Of a stretch of 64,000 nucleotides of DNA, positions 1 to 8,627 are shown in pieces. The notes beneath the pieces were generated by a model. That model had not been told where the DNA came from and did not search any database. It was given only the letters and a program-made list of their open reading frames with translations. The stretch spans positions 1 to 64,000 of the forward strand of contig CAYFPO010000004.1 in assembly GCA_964345035.1 (NCBI GenBank), read 5' to 3'. Source of the DNA: CAYFPO01 sp964345035 (GTDB lineage: Bacteria > Fidelibacterota > Marinisomatia > SCGC-AAA003-L08 > GCA-002704045). Made by a program: the position numbers and the translations under genes. Positions within the stretch are counted from its first letter, which is position 1, and each line of letters starts with the position of its first letter.

Positions 1-178
1 CCATTATCATATTGACGATTTGTGATGTATTTTATACCTAAATACTAAGAAAAAAATACTCATTCAACGTGAATTAATACAAACAAAATTTTCAAACATT
101 TATTTTTTCTTTACGTATGGTTAACTCGTATGGTCTTAACTTTCCATTGGAAAATTGACACATAATGGGAGAATCCAA

Positions 179-646
179 ATGAAGAATATGATATTAGGCT
201 GGTGTATAGTTATAGGGTTGAGTGTATCACAGGAGCATCCTGAACACCCAAAGGAACATCCTTCAGAACACCCGGAGCATCCATCCGAAAAAACTAAAAA
301 TACCATTACGATTGAAAATCTGGCAGATGCATTGGAAAACTATGTGAATGCAGATTCAAAACTCAAAGGCGGGTATTTTCTGGTATTGGATGATAAAACA
401 GATGCTGTATTAAAACTAAGATTGAAAAAAATCCATAAAGATCGGTTATCCGGAATTGGCAGAGACACATATTTTGCCTGTGCAGATTTCAAAGCAGATA
501 ATGGAAAAGTGTATGATTTGGACTTGTTTATGTCTGGTAAAACACAAAATGATTTAAATATTACAGAGGTGACTGTCCATAAAGAGGATGGAAAAGCCAG
601 ATATTCATGGTATGAAAAACGAGGTATTTGGAAAAGAAAGTATTAA
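179..646 (+). CDS. Secreted His/Glu/Pro-repeat protein, unknown function
   Basis: I do not recognise this family. The ATG at 179 is preferred over an upstream in-frame ATG at 155 because GGGAGAA lies just before it and translation then starts with a normal signal peptide (MKNMILGWCIVIGLSVSQ). The mature N-terminus carries repeated Glu-His-Pro units (EHPEHPKEHPSEHPEHP), a likely flexible and possibly metal-binding linker. The remaining ~120 residues are a single globular domain rich in Lys/Asp with alternating hydrophobic residues and no motif I can name. It stands alone and is followed by an intrinsic terminator shared with the converging gene. Export is well supported; function is unknown. 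Confidence 0.7.
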   Translation: MKNMILGWCIVIGLSVSQEHPEHPKEHPSEHPEHPSEKTKNTITIENLADALENYVNADSKLKGGYFLVLDDKTDAVLKLRLKKIHKDRLSGIGRDTYFACADFKADNGKVYDLDLFMSGKTQNDLNITEVTVHKEDGKARYSWYEKRGIWKRKY

Positions 647-658
647 AATTGAACCTAT

Positions 659-690
659 CAAAAAAGCCCCGTATATCGGGGCTTTTTTTT
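659..690. terminator. Bidirectional intrinsic terminator
   Basis: An AAAAAGCCCCG stem (661-671), a five-base TATAT loop and a CGGGGCTTTTT arm form a GC hairpin with A and T tracts on either side, so it can end transcription from both convergent genes. Confidence 0.9.
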
Positions 691-724
691 GATTGAATTA
701 CGATAATAGATTGTCAATAAATCA

Positions 725-2287
725 TTAAAAAATACTGCTGCGGTAATCTTCAATTTTGATGGTCTTCTTCATTTCAGTCAGCCAGTTATTGTAACCGTTT
801 ATCTGCCGGCTGTTGAGTAACTGCTCTTTCAATTCAGCTTTTGCTTTCTCAAATTCTTCCGGTATTAATTCATCCTTGTCAACCATTCGGATTATTACAG
901 CGCTGTTGAATGTTTCCAGAACACCTGAAATGTTACCGGGCTCCATCGCCAACAGGGTTCCGGTTAATGATGAACTTTTCCCAATACCGGTAAATGAGCC
1001 ACCAATATTTTTTTCTTCACCGGACTGAAATTCAATCAGTTCATTTTCATTCGCAATGGTTTCCAGGTCTGTATCACCATTGATTGTTAACCCTTCCAGT
1101 ATTGATCGTGCATATACTTTTTTGTTATCACGGATAAGTTGAGATTTTAGACCTTCACGGACATCCTCAATATCTCTGTAACCTGCATCTTCATTCCCGA
1201 GAATATGAAAGACTGCAAAACCATTCGTGGTGGTGATTGGATCTGATACTGAACCGATGGGATTATCAAAACAAAACCGGACTGCAGTTCTCAATAATCC
1301 GAGATCATTGGGAATGCCTGAATTATTACTGTAGGATTCAGTGACATTTATTGTGTCAGCAATATTGAGTGCATTTGAAAATACAATTTCCGAAAAAGAA
1401 GAAATCTTTGCATCTTCTGAAAAGAGAAGCGCTATTTGATAAATGGAATCCTGTAATGCTACCGTATCCAGAGAATCTTCAGGTAATGCCTCCGGATTTT
1501 CCCAATACACATATTCCGCTACTTTGGATTTATCAATTGCAAAACGTTCATCTTTCTGTTGATTATACCGCTCCAGAATCTCTTCATTCGTAACTTCAAT
1601 CAGACTGTCCACTATATTGTTGGAATTCACATACAGGTATTCCAATGTGCAGTTCAAATTGCGTTTGATATATTCCTTTTCCACTTCGCTGTCACTGATT
1701 CCGCCTGCCATATTATATAATGATTGTAGTTTTCTACCGGGAAGAAAAGATTTTAGATAATTATCCCACGCTCTCCAAAAATCTTCAGAAACTTCATAAG
1801 TGCCTGTTTGGAGTGCGTTCTGATATGCATCCAGGTCAAACAGCCCGTCTTCATTGGTGAAAAAACCGGAATCAGTCAATTGATTCTGCAGTGATGCCGG
1901 CGGGGAATACAACAGAAAATCATATATCTCCTCGTCAGAGGATTCCAATCCCAGTGATTCAATTTTCTGGCTGATAATAGTTCTGTCAACGATCGAATTC
2001 CATGCTGTATTTTCAGCATTCATCACAGTTCTGCCGTCCAATGTCTGGTTTTGCTGTCGTAATCTATTCAGTTGATTGGATCTTTCCTGAAGGAATTCCT
2101 GTCGGGTGATTTTGGTTTCACCAACTACACCAACATACAGACCACCCTGGTTTCCGCCGCCGAAAATGATATCCATTATATTTGCACCGCCAACCAGTCC
2201 GCCTACTATCATACTCAACAGAAAGAAGAATAATAATGTCCATAAGATGATATGGGATTTTTCTCTAATTTTTACTAAGTTTAACAC
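725..2287 (-). CDS. PpiD/SurA-like peptidylprolyl isomerase, membrane-anchored
   Basis: About 520 residues. One N-terminal membrane segment (IILWTLLFFFLLSMIVGGLVGG) follows a short basic cytosolic start, which is PpiD topology. A SurA_N/PpiD-type helical chaperone region follows, then a region resembling a parvulin domain near residues 300-390 (SDPITTTNGFAVFHILGNED matches the end of rotamase folds) and a C-terminal helical tail. The protein probably assists folding of exported and outer-membrane proteins in the periplasm. I start it at the GTG at 2287 because GGAG precedes it at proper spacing; the frame stays open upstream to 2359 but those residues are probably untranslated. Catalytic activity of the parvulin domain cannot be judged by eye. 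Confidence 0.85.
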   Translation of the reverse strand: MLNLVKIREKSHIILWTLLFFFLLSMIVGGLVGGANIMDIIFGGGNQGGLYVGVVGETKITRQEFLQERSNQLNRLRQQNQTLDGRTVMNAENTAWNSIVDRTIISQKIESLGLESSDEEIYDFLLYSPPASLQNQLTDSGFFTNEDGLFDLDAYQNALQTGTYEVSEDFWRAWDNYLKSFLPGRKLQSLYNMAGGISDSEVEKEYIKRNLNCTLEYLYVNSNNIVDSLIEVTNEEILERYNQQKDERFAIDKSKVAEYVYWENPEALPEDSLDTVALQDSIYQIALLFSEDAKISSFSEIVFSNALNIADTINVTESYSNNSGIPNDLGLLRTAVRFCFDNPIGSVSDPITTTNGFAVFHILGNEDAGYRDIEDVREGLKSQLIRDNKKVYARSILEGLTINGDTDLETIANENELIEFQSGEEKNIGGSFTGIGKSSSLTGTLLAMEPGNISGVLETFNSAVIIRMVDKDELIPEEFEKAKAELKEQLLNSRQINGYNNWLTEMKKTIKIEDYRSSIF

Positions 2288-2422
2288 AAATTGTCTCCGT
2301 TTTAATTGTTCATTGATACATTTGAAAAATAAATATTTGGTTTTAAATACGTTAGGCACGCTACATCAATTGTATTTATACCAATAGGATTACCGTCCAA
2401 CTACATCACATAATGCGTACCG

Positions 2423-2495
<73 letters not shown>

Positions 2496-2616
2496 AATTG
2501 AAATTGGTATTATTGCCAAATTCCCCAGCACAAAATTTATTTCCTTTTATAAATATCTCAAAGAAAAAGGTATAAATTATGGAACTTGATTTTTAATTGA
2601 GTGTTTGTAAAAGGCA

Positions 2617-3105
2617 ATGATCAATCATCCAATCACAAAACAGATCTGTGTTATTATCGGGTTGAGTGCTGCACTCGGTGTGGTAAATAACTTGATTCAC
2701 GAGGAACCAATCCCATGGATCAAGCAGCCCAGGCAGCTCGAAACCATTTCAGATTTTACAATTCCGGAACTCATGAGAGAACCATTGGGAATTGACCTGG
2801 AATTTGCAAAGCATCTCCACGATAATGATGCAGTAGTATTTATTGATGCCCGGGAAATTGATGAATATGAAGCGGGGCATATTTCCGGTGCTGTAAATAT
2901 TCCCTTTGATGAAGCTGAATATTATGAAGATGATATCCTTCAATTGAACACGGAGTATCCGGTTGTTATTTACTGCGGTGGAGGTGAATGTGATTTGAGC
3001 ACCGATCTGGGAGATATGCTTTTTGAGGAATATGAATTTTTCTATGTTTTGATATATGAAGGCGGATACCCGGAATGGGAAAGTGCAGGGTTTCCGGTAG
3101 AATGA
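2617..3105 (+). CDS. Membrane-anchored or exported rhodanese-domain protein
   Basis: 162 residues. An N-terminal hydrophobic segment (ICVIIGLSAALGVVNNLI) precedes a linker and one rhodanese domain. The domain shows VVFIDAREIDEYEAGHISGA, the usual D-x-R and G-H-I-x-G-A landmarks, and an active-site loop YCGGGECDLS with the candidate catalytic Cys at about residue 120 and a second Cys four residues later. Rhodaneses carry persulfide or act as thiol relays. Its stop overlaps the start of the MauE-like gene (ATGA), and a candidate selenoprotein follows, so the three probably form one operon. The substrate is unknown. Confidence 0.88.
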   Translation: MINHPITKQICVIIGLSAALGVVNNLIHEEPIPWIKQPRQLETISDFTIPELMREPLGIDLEFAKHLHDNDAVVFIDAREIDEYEAGHISGAVNIPFDEAEYYEDDILQLNTEYPVVIYCGGGECDLSTDLGDMLFEEYEFFYVLIYEGGYPEWESAGFPVE

Positions 3106-3569
3106 AGAAACTACTAAATCATCCATATACAATTCTCACCTTTAGAGTGGTGCTGGGTGTGGTTTTCATTTATGCAAGTTTAGATAAAATTCATAATCCC
3201 GGTGCATTTTCAGATTTGGTGGATAACTATCATATCACGCCCATTGCAATCAATAATCTCTTTGCTCTCATTCTCCCCTGGATTGAATTATTCATAGGGG
3301 TATTCCTAATTTTAGGAGTATTTCTCACCGGTGCATCTGTCCTGACTATTATTTTATATGTTATGTTCATTTTTGCTTTGGTTCAGGCAGTTGCAAGAGG
3401 AATTGACACTCATTGCGGATGTTTTAAAGTTGCAAATGAAATTCAGGATGTGGATTTTAAAACATTATTGATAAAAAGGATTATTGAGGATATTATTTTA
3501 TTAGGTATGGCGTTTGTTTTATTTCAAAATAGTCCTAATTTATCTGATTCGAAAACACAGGAGATTTAA
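3102..3569 (+). CDS. MauE/DoxX-like integral membrane protein
   Basis: 155 residues with about four membrane helices. It starts at the ATG at 3102, overlapping the rhodanese stop by four bases. The sequence FRVVLGVVFIYASLDKIHNP is the typical first helix of MauE/DoxX proteins, whose members help form disulfides or feed electrons to periplasmic thiol systems. A HCGCF motif (Cys-Gly-Cys) lies on a loop before the last helix and could be the redox-active pair. Its position between a rhodanese and a Cys-Gly-Sec protein suggests it passes electrons across the membrane to one of them. That role is inferred. Confidence 0.85.
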   Translation: MKKLLNHPYTILTFRVVLGVVFIYASLDKIHNPGAFSDLVDNYHITPIAINNLFALILPWIELFIGVFLILGVFLTGASVLTIILYVMFIFALVQAVARGIDTHCGCFKVANEIQDVDFKTLLIKRIIEDIILLGMAFVLFQNSPNLSDSKTQEI

Positions 3570-3579
3570 ACAAAAATTT

Positions 3580-4722
3580 ATGATTAAAATATTTACAATT
3601 TTATTTTTAATGCTGGAATTCACACTTGCAGAATTTACTGAACCATTTCAATTTCGGGTGATGGCAACAACCAATGTGAGTGGTGAAACCGACCCCTGCG
3701 GCTGAAAAAAGAAACCTCTGGGCGGTCTTGCCCGGAAAGCAACTATTCTGGATGAAGCAAAATCAAATGCCACACCAGTACTGGTAGTAGATGCAGGGAA
3801 CTTGTTTTTTAAAAAATTAAATCTGGTAGGGTCAAGTGCTGATGCTTCTAAAATGACTGCAGAAATTATCCGGGATGCATTCAATGAAATAGGATGTGAC
3901 GGATTCAGTCCGGGTGCCCAGGATTTTGCAGCAGGGCTGGAGTTTTTACTGGATCTTGAATCCGGTGCAGGATTTCCATTTCTATCTGCTAATATTCGTA
4001 ATAAAAATGGTGACCTCATTTTTGATCCTTTCAGAATTGTGAATCTTGCAGGTAAAAATGTAGGTTTGATTGGTGTAACTTCTTATTTTGAACATACTGA
4101 TATACAGGTAGATGATCCTATCTCATCACTGGACAGAATAATTGATGAGGTGGAATCTCAAAGTGATTTTATAATTTTGCTCTTTCATGCCTCAGATGCT
4201 GATCTTATTCGATTTCATGGTCATGATTATCCCGTGAATTTGGTTGTGCAAAGTAAGAATCGCCGAAAATCTTCCGATGGGGGCGATGAGAAAACACCGG
4301 TATTTTCCTGTGGTTCCCGTGGGAAATATGTCTATCAGTTTGACCTTGCCGTTACAGACTCCAAAAAAGAAATTATAGATTTGTCACCCCATAAAGGCAA
4401 AATGAAAATTGCTGACAGAAGACTGAAAAGATTGCAAAAAGGCAACTTCACAGATTCATTGGAAGAAATATATCAGGATGATCAGAAAACTTTGGATTTA
4501 ATTAAAACATTAAAGGAACAGAAAGAAAATGCAGACAATGCAATCCAAAATGCTGTAAACACACTGACCTATAAGGAGATCCCTCTGGATAAAACTGTGG
4601 TGGACCGCCCGGATATTTTAAAACTTGTAGATGAAGGCAAAGAAAAGATCAGTCAATTGACAGCTCCTCAGCCTGCAATACCGTTAAACCCGCCGGCAAT
4701 TTCGCCAAAAGGTGTAAATTGA
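3580..4722 (+). CDS. UshA-like selenoprotein; in-frame TGA (3703-3705) read as selenocysteine
   Basis: The frame runs from ATG 3580 (signal peptide MIKIFTILFLMLEFTLA, AGGAG upstream at longish spacing) to 4722, interrupted only by TGA at codon 42. The joined product is 380 residues. Around the TGA it reads DPCG-U-KKKPLGGLARKAT, continuous with the 5'-nucleotidase/UshA metallophosphoesterase pattern (GGLAR, then VLVVDAGNLF). The usual metal ligands look lost: the D-x-H site reads NVSG, and the GNHE site reads GAQD. This suggests the fold has been turned into a redox protein with a Cys-Gly-Sec centre near the mature N-terminus. A SECIS-like hairpin follows the TGA. The C-terminus is helical with a Pro-rich tail. 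It is third in an operon with a rhodanese and a MauE-like protein. The alternative is a pseudogene with one nonsense change. Confidence 0.83.
3706..3740 (+). promoter_or_regulatory. Bacterial SECIS-like element
   Basis: Downstream of the TGA, CTGGGC (3718-3723) pairs with GCCCGG (3730-3735) around a GGTCTT loop, extended by T3717-A3736. The GGUCU of the loop begins 19 nt after the UGA, and a U able to bulge or wobble lies 14 nt after it. As I recall the E. coli fdhF SECIS, its GGUCU loop and bulged U sit at these same distances. The fit to SelB recognition is strong for a by-eye call. Confidence 0.8.
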
Positions 4723-4795
4723 AACATGAATATTTTTGAATCAAATCAATAACATCCTTAAATTTCCCACCCCGTTTCAATGTTTAAAATTCATT

Positions 4796-4868
4796 GCGAA
4801 AGTAGCTCAGCTGGTAGAGCATAACGTTGCCAACGTTAGGGTCGTGGGTTCGAGTCCCATCTTTCGCT
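4796..4868 (+). tRNA. tRNA-Gly(GCC)
   Basis: Acceptor GCGAAAG pairs with CTTTCGC, D arm GCTC/GAGC, anticodon stem TAACG/CGTTA with loop TTGCCAA (anticodon GCC), a T arm with GGTTCGAGTCC, and discriminator T as usual for bacterial glycine tRNAs. First of three clustered tRNAs. Confidence 0.95.
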
Positions 4869-4871
4869 CAG

Positions 4872-4890
4872 GAGCCTCAATAAGAGGCTC
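4872..4890 (+). other. Hairpin between tRNA-Gly and tRNA-Cys
   Basis: GAGCCTC, AATAA, GAGGCTC forms a perfect seven-pair stem followed by TTACTTTG. It may be a weak terminator or a processing signal in the tRNA precursor; the T tract is poor. Confidence 0.5.
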
Positions 4891-4902
4891 TTACTTTGTA
4901 AC

Positions 4903-4979
4903 GGCGTCGTACCCAAGTGGCTTAAGGGGGCGGTTTGCAAAACCGTTATGCACCAGTTCGAATCTGGTCGACGCCTCCA
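4903..4979 (+). tRNA. tRNA-Cys(GCA), CCA encoded
   Basis: GGCGTCG pairs with CGACGCC, the anticodon loop TTGCAAA gives anticodon GCA, the T arm has AGTTCGAATCT, discriminator T, and CCA is encoded at 4977-4979. It lies 34 nt after tRNA-Gly. Confidence 0.93.
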
Positions 4980-5096
4980 CATTACCGATTGAATATATCC
5001 AATCAAAATAATGTGCTTAATTTTCTCAAAAACATAATATTCAATTTGAATGAATTGTATCAGAAAGTTCAGCATAAAGTTCAATAACTCTAATTT

Positions 5097-5182
5097 GCCG
5101 AGGTGGTGGAACTGGTAGACACATGGGACTTAAAATCCTATGGTCCCCTGGGACCGTGCGGGTTCGACCCCCGCCCTCGGTA
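5097..5182 (+). tRNA. tRNA-Leu(TAA)
   Basis: GCCGAGG pairs with CCTCGGT (one G-T pair). The anticodon stem TGGGA/TCCTA encloses loop CTTAAAA (anticodon TAA), a long class II variable arm forms from GGTCCC/GGGACC, and the T arm has GGTTCGACCCC. Discriminator A, CCA not encoded. The order Gly-Cys-Leu(TAA) matches E. coli glyW-cysT-leuZ. Confidence 0.95.
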
Positions 5183-5250
5183 CAAGTTTATTTCATCCAA
5201 CCAAAATCTTATCTTAAAGATAGATTCAGATAATTCATACAAAAGTGCAA

Positions 5251-7815
5251 ATGACTTTCAGGTTAAAAAATAGATTAGTAAGATCAATTTTAACAATTTC
5301 TGGTATGATGATTTTATTATCCGGCTGTGCTTATTACAACACCTTTTACAATGCGGAACAGGCATTTGAGGATGCAGAAAAAATAATTGAGGAAACCAAA
5401 AAGCAGGAAGAAGGAGATATACCACAACAGGCAAAAAAATTACTTTCTCAATCCATTGAAAAAAGCAGAAAAGTGATTGAAGAATATCCAAATAGCAAAT
5501 ATGTAGATGATGCATTTTTTCTTGTTGGAAAATCAAGTTTCATTAAAGGTGATTACAAGTATGCTGAAAGACATTTCAAAAAAATATTATCAGAATATCC
5601 ACAAAGTAAATTCAGCACTGAATCTAACATCTGGCTGGCATATACGTATCTTCGGATGAATGAATTTGATTCAACTAATGCCGCAATCACACAAATTAAA
5701 AATTCAAAAGTGAAGCTGGAAAAATATCATAAACAATTATTATATCAGATTCAGGGTGAACTGGCTGTGCTTCAGGGTTCAATTGATGATGCGTATAAGA
5801 ATTTTGAAGAAGCCATAAAATTTGCATCTACAGACGGAAAAAAGGCAGCAATGGTTGAGGACCTTGTGAAAATTTCTGAAAAAAATCAGGATTATGAAAA
5901 AGCAATTTACTTCCTTGAAAAGCTGGATATCTATGCACAATCTGATGAGATCAAGCATGATGCAAAACTAAAATGGATGAAGTATAACAGACAGTTGGGG
6001 AATCTGGAAAATGTACAGGATGAAATTGATAAATTATTGAACCGATCAGATTATGAGCCGCTCTATCTGGCGTTAGAATTGGAACGAGCCAAAATTTTAT
6101 TATCTCAAGGGAACATCGAAGAGGCTAAGGAAAATTTTCTGTATATTGTAGATAATAATTCAAAAAAAAAGGAAACTGCAGAGGCTTATTATCTACTGGG
6201 ATTATATAATCTTCAACATAATTGGGATCTTGATAAAGCAAAGGAATATCTGGATAAAGTGAAGTTAGAATATTCCAGATCTATCTACAAAGAACCAGCA
6301 AGGGATTTGAAAAATACAATCAATGTATATCAGGGTTTAGAGGCAAATTTTACATCTAAACAATCCGGAGATACCAGCGCAGTGGAATTTGAAGTCTCTG
6401 AAGAAGAGAAGGAAGAAGAGATATTTAATATGAGTTCGTCAAATTTCAATTTAAATATGGGCACGAATTTACCCGGGCAAAATTTTCGCAGAGACCTTGA
6501 GGAAGAAGATCCAACTAAATCAGTGGTCATTAAAGGGACTGTGGATTCATTATTGTTTGCGATGGGAGAAATTCTGTATTTTGACTTTCAACAGCTCGAT
6601 TCCGCTAAATCCAGATTTGAATTCCTCTATACGAATTATCCGGAGTCAAAATTTACTCCCCAAGCAGTATATGTTATGAGCCGGACTATTGAAGATTCAT
6701 TGCAATGGAGAGATATATTAAAGAAAGAATACCCTGAGTCGGAATATGCCACACACGACTCCTTGCCAACATTGGTAAAAAATGAATCAAAAAATTTGGA
6801 TGAATTACGTGATAATGCTTGGGGATATTTGGATTCATCACCTCAACAATCTGCACAATCATTTTTAGCTCTGGCTGACTCAACTAAAGATCCAACATCT
6901 TTTTATGCAGCAGCATATATCTACGATTATTACCTCAACGACATTGATAATACCATTCAATTTTATCAGTCCTATATTGACAGTTTTCCCAGCCACGAAT
7001 TTGTAGTAGCTGCAGAAGAAAGATTATCTTTGATCCAACAGGCAATCGAAGATACAATACAAACGGTATCAGACAGCACTGAAATTTTGACCGATACTGC
7101 ATATCCAGATGGTGCAGAAGCTGATTTGGAATTAGAAGAAATCCCAGAATTTCTCCCGGAATTACCTCCTTCATTTTACCAGCACGATTCAATTGAAATT
7201 AAACCAGATATACAAGTCGAGGAATTTGATACAAACTTAATTATACCAATCCAAAAAGACAAATCTGAAACCCTTGAACTTGGTCCTCCATCTGTTTTAC
7301 CGGTGGAGGATAAAGAACCAATTCCTGAAAAAACTGAATTGGTTGAAATTGAGGTTGGTGTACAGGATATTGATACAAAGGTCCGGGATACGGTCGCTAC
7401 CGGGATTCCGTTAATTACAGAAAAAGCTATTTTGTGGAAAAAGTATATGGTTCAATCCGGAGAATCTCTTGAATCCATTGCACAAAAATTTTATAATAAT
7501 ATTCAAATGGCTGACAGTATTCATCAATGGAATTTTGATATAATCGGACAGGATCCAAGTGTAATATACCCATATACTGCTTTGCAGATGCATGCAGTTG
7601 AAGGTGATACAATCCCGCAGGAAATTAATTATGTGGATCATATCGTGGAATTCGGTGAATCACTTTGGCATATATCAGACAAAGTTTATGGAAATCCATA
7701 TATGTGGATGTTATTGTTTACAGATAATTTAGATGCATTAAATTTGGAAAAAGATTTAATAATTCCGGGTGATACATTATTGGTCCGGAAATCATTTTCA
7801 TCAGGTGATCAATAA
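5251..7815 (+). CDS. TPR lipoprotein with C-terminal LysM-like domains
   Basis: About 854 residues. The lipoprotein signal ends in LLSGC, with the lipidated Cys followed by AYYNTFYNAEQAF. Several tetratricopeptide-like helical repeats follow (residues ~50-370, e.g. KVIEEYPNSKYVDDAFFLVG), then a second repeat block (~430-600), an acidic Pro/Glu-rich linker, and two LysM-like modules at the end (YMVQSGESLESIAQKFY and HIVEFGESLWHISDKVYGNP). This is an envelope scaffold: lipid-anchored at one end, protein-binding repeats in the middle, probable peptidoglycan binding at the other. ATG 5251 is used; a GTG lies two codons upstream and no clear SD decides. It is followed closely by pyrK. Confidence 0.85.
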   Translation: MTFRLKNRLVRSILTISGMMILLSGCAYYNTFYNAEQAFEDAEKIIEETKKQEEGDIPQQAKKLLSQSIEKSRKVIEEYPNSKYVDDAFFLVGKSSFIKGDYKYAERHFKKILSEYPQSKFSTESNIWLAYTYLRMNEFDSTNAAITQIKNSKVKLEKYHKQLLYQIQGELAVLQGSIDDAYKNFEEAIKFASTDGKKAAMVEDLVKISEKNQDYEKAIYFLEKLDIYAQSDEIKHDAKLKWMKYNRQLGNLENVQDEIDKLLNRSDYEPLYLALELERAKILLSQGNIEEAKENFLYIVDNNSKKKETAEAYYLLGLYNLQHNWDLDKAKEYLDKVKLEYSRSIYKEPARDLKNTINVYQGLEANFTSKQSGDTSAVEFEVSEEEKEEEIFNMSSSNFNLNMGTNLPGQNFRRDLEEEDPTKSVVIKGTVDSLLFAMGEILYFDFQQLDSAKSRFEFLYTNYPESKFTPQAVYVMSRTIEDSLQWRDILKKEYPESEYATHDSLPTLVKNESKNLDELRDNAWGYLDSSPQQSAQSFLALADSTKDPTSFYAAAYIYDYYLNDIDNTIQFYQSYIDSFPSHEFVVAAEERLSLIQQAIEDTIQTVSDSTEILTDTAYPDGAEADLELEEIPEFLPELPPSFYQHDSIEIKPDIQVEEFDTNLIIPIQKDKSETLELGPPSVLPVEDKEPIPEKTELVEIEVGVQDIDTKVRDTVATGIPLITEKAILWKKYMVQSGESLESIAQKFYNNIQMADSIHQWNFDIIGQDPSVIYPYTALQMHAVEGDTIPQEINYVDHIVEFGESLWHISDKVYGNPYMWMLLFTDNLDALNLEKDLIIPGDTLLVRKSFSSGDQ

Positions 7816-7820
7816 AAGAT

Positions 7821-8627
7821 ATGAATAATTACATCCAGGAAATTTCATCAGTGGTTTCGAATAAATTGATCAGTGAAACAATGTGGGAGGCAATACTGGA
7901 ATCCCCGAAAATTGCTGCTTTGGCAAAACCGGGACAGTTCGTAAATATCCTGCCGAGCAACAATTGGGATCATGTGATGAGACGACCAATGAGTATCGGA
8001 GGAACTGATAATGGCACAATAAAAATTTTATATAAGGTGATAGGTGACGGCACTAACATAATGTCACAGTGGAACACGAATGATGTTGTTGATCTAATTG
8101 GACCCCTTGGTAATAAATGGGACATCAACACTGAGAAAAAACCAGTATTGGTTTCCGGCGGTGTAGGTGTGGTTCCATTGTTATTTCTCAGACAAATACT
8201 GAAAAGCAATTTTACTGACCATCTATTTTTAATGGGAGCAAGAACCAAAAATGAACATTTTCTCACTCACGAACCACGCAATGGTGTCTGGTTGACAACT
8301 GATGACGGCACTGCAGGATTATCCGGTAATGTTATCAATGCATTGGAATACATTATTGAAGATATTAACTTAGAAAATATAAAATTATATGGATGCGGTC
8401 CATCTGTCATGTTGGAATCTGTGAAAAAATATGCAGAATCGCACAATGTGGAATGTGAAGTTGCATTGGAATGCATTATGGCATGCGGGATTGGGATATG
8501 CCAGGGATGCGCAGTCGAAATGAATCACCCTCATAAACAAAATGATTCATACCGTGACAGATTTAAACTGGTATGTGTTGATGGTCCTGTCTATAAAGCA
8601 AATGAACTGAAAACATGCTTAGTCTAA
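7821..8627 (+). CDS. pyrK: Dihydroorotate dehydrogenase electron-transfer subunit PyrK
   Basis: 268 residues, normal for PyrK. The FAD domain has RRPMSIGG and the NAD domain has VSGGVGVVPLLFL. The C-terminus holds the [2Fe-2S] cysteines in ALECIMACGIGICQGCAVE plus a later Cys in LVCVDGPVY. PyrK accepts electrons from the PyrD FMN and passes them to NAD+ in the class 1B enzyme. It overlaps pyrD by 13 bases, fitting translational coupling of the two subunits. Confidence 0.95.
   Translation: MNNYIQEISSVVSNKLISETMWEAILESPKIAALAKPGQFVNILPSNNWDHVMRRPMSIGGTDNGTIKILYKVIGDGTNIMSQWNTNDVVDLIGPLGNKWDINTEKKPVLVSGGVGVVPLLFLRQILKSNFTDHLFLMGARTKNEHFLTHEPRNGVWLTTDDGTAGLSGNVINALEYIIEDINLENIKLYGCGPSVMLESVKKYAESHNVECEVALECIMACGIGICQGCAVEMNHPHKQNDSYRDRFKLVCVDGPVYKANELKTCLV

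Noticed and set aside
1..154. Partial gene at the left edge
   Set aside because: No open frame or convincing promoter is visible; it looks like AT-rich intergenic DNA.
3648..4019. Minus-strand ORF over the selenoprotein region
   Set aside because: It overlaps the coding strand of the UshA-like gene, lacks a ribosome binding site, and has no recognisable motif.
3802..4722. Separate gene starting after the TGA
   Set aside because: Coding pattern and family motifs continue upstream to the TGA and beyond it; the proposed start is an internal Met with no SD.
4736..5084. Protein-coding ORFs over the tRNA cluster
   Set aside because: They translate tRNA sequence on both strands; tRNA structures explain the region.
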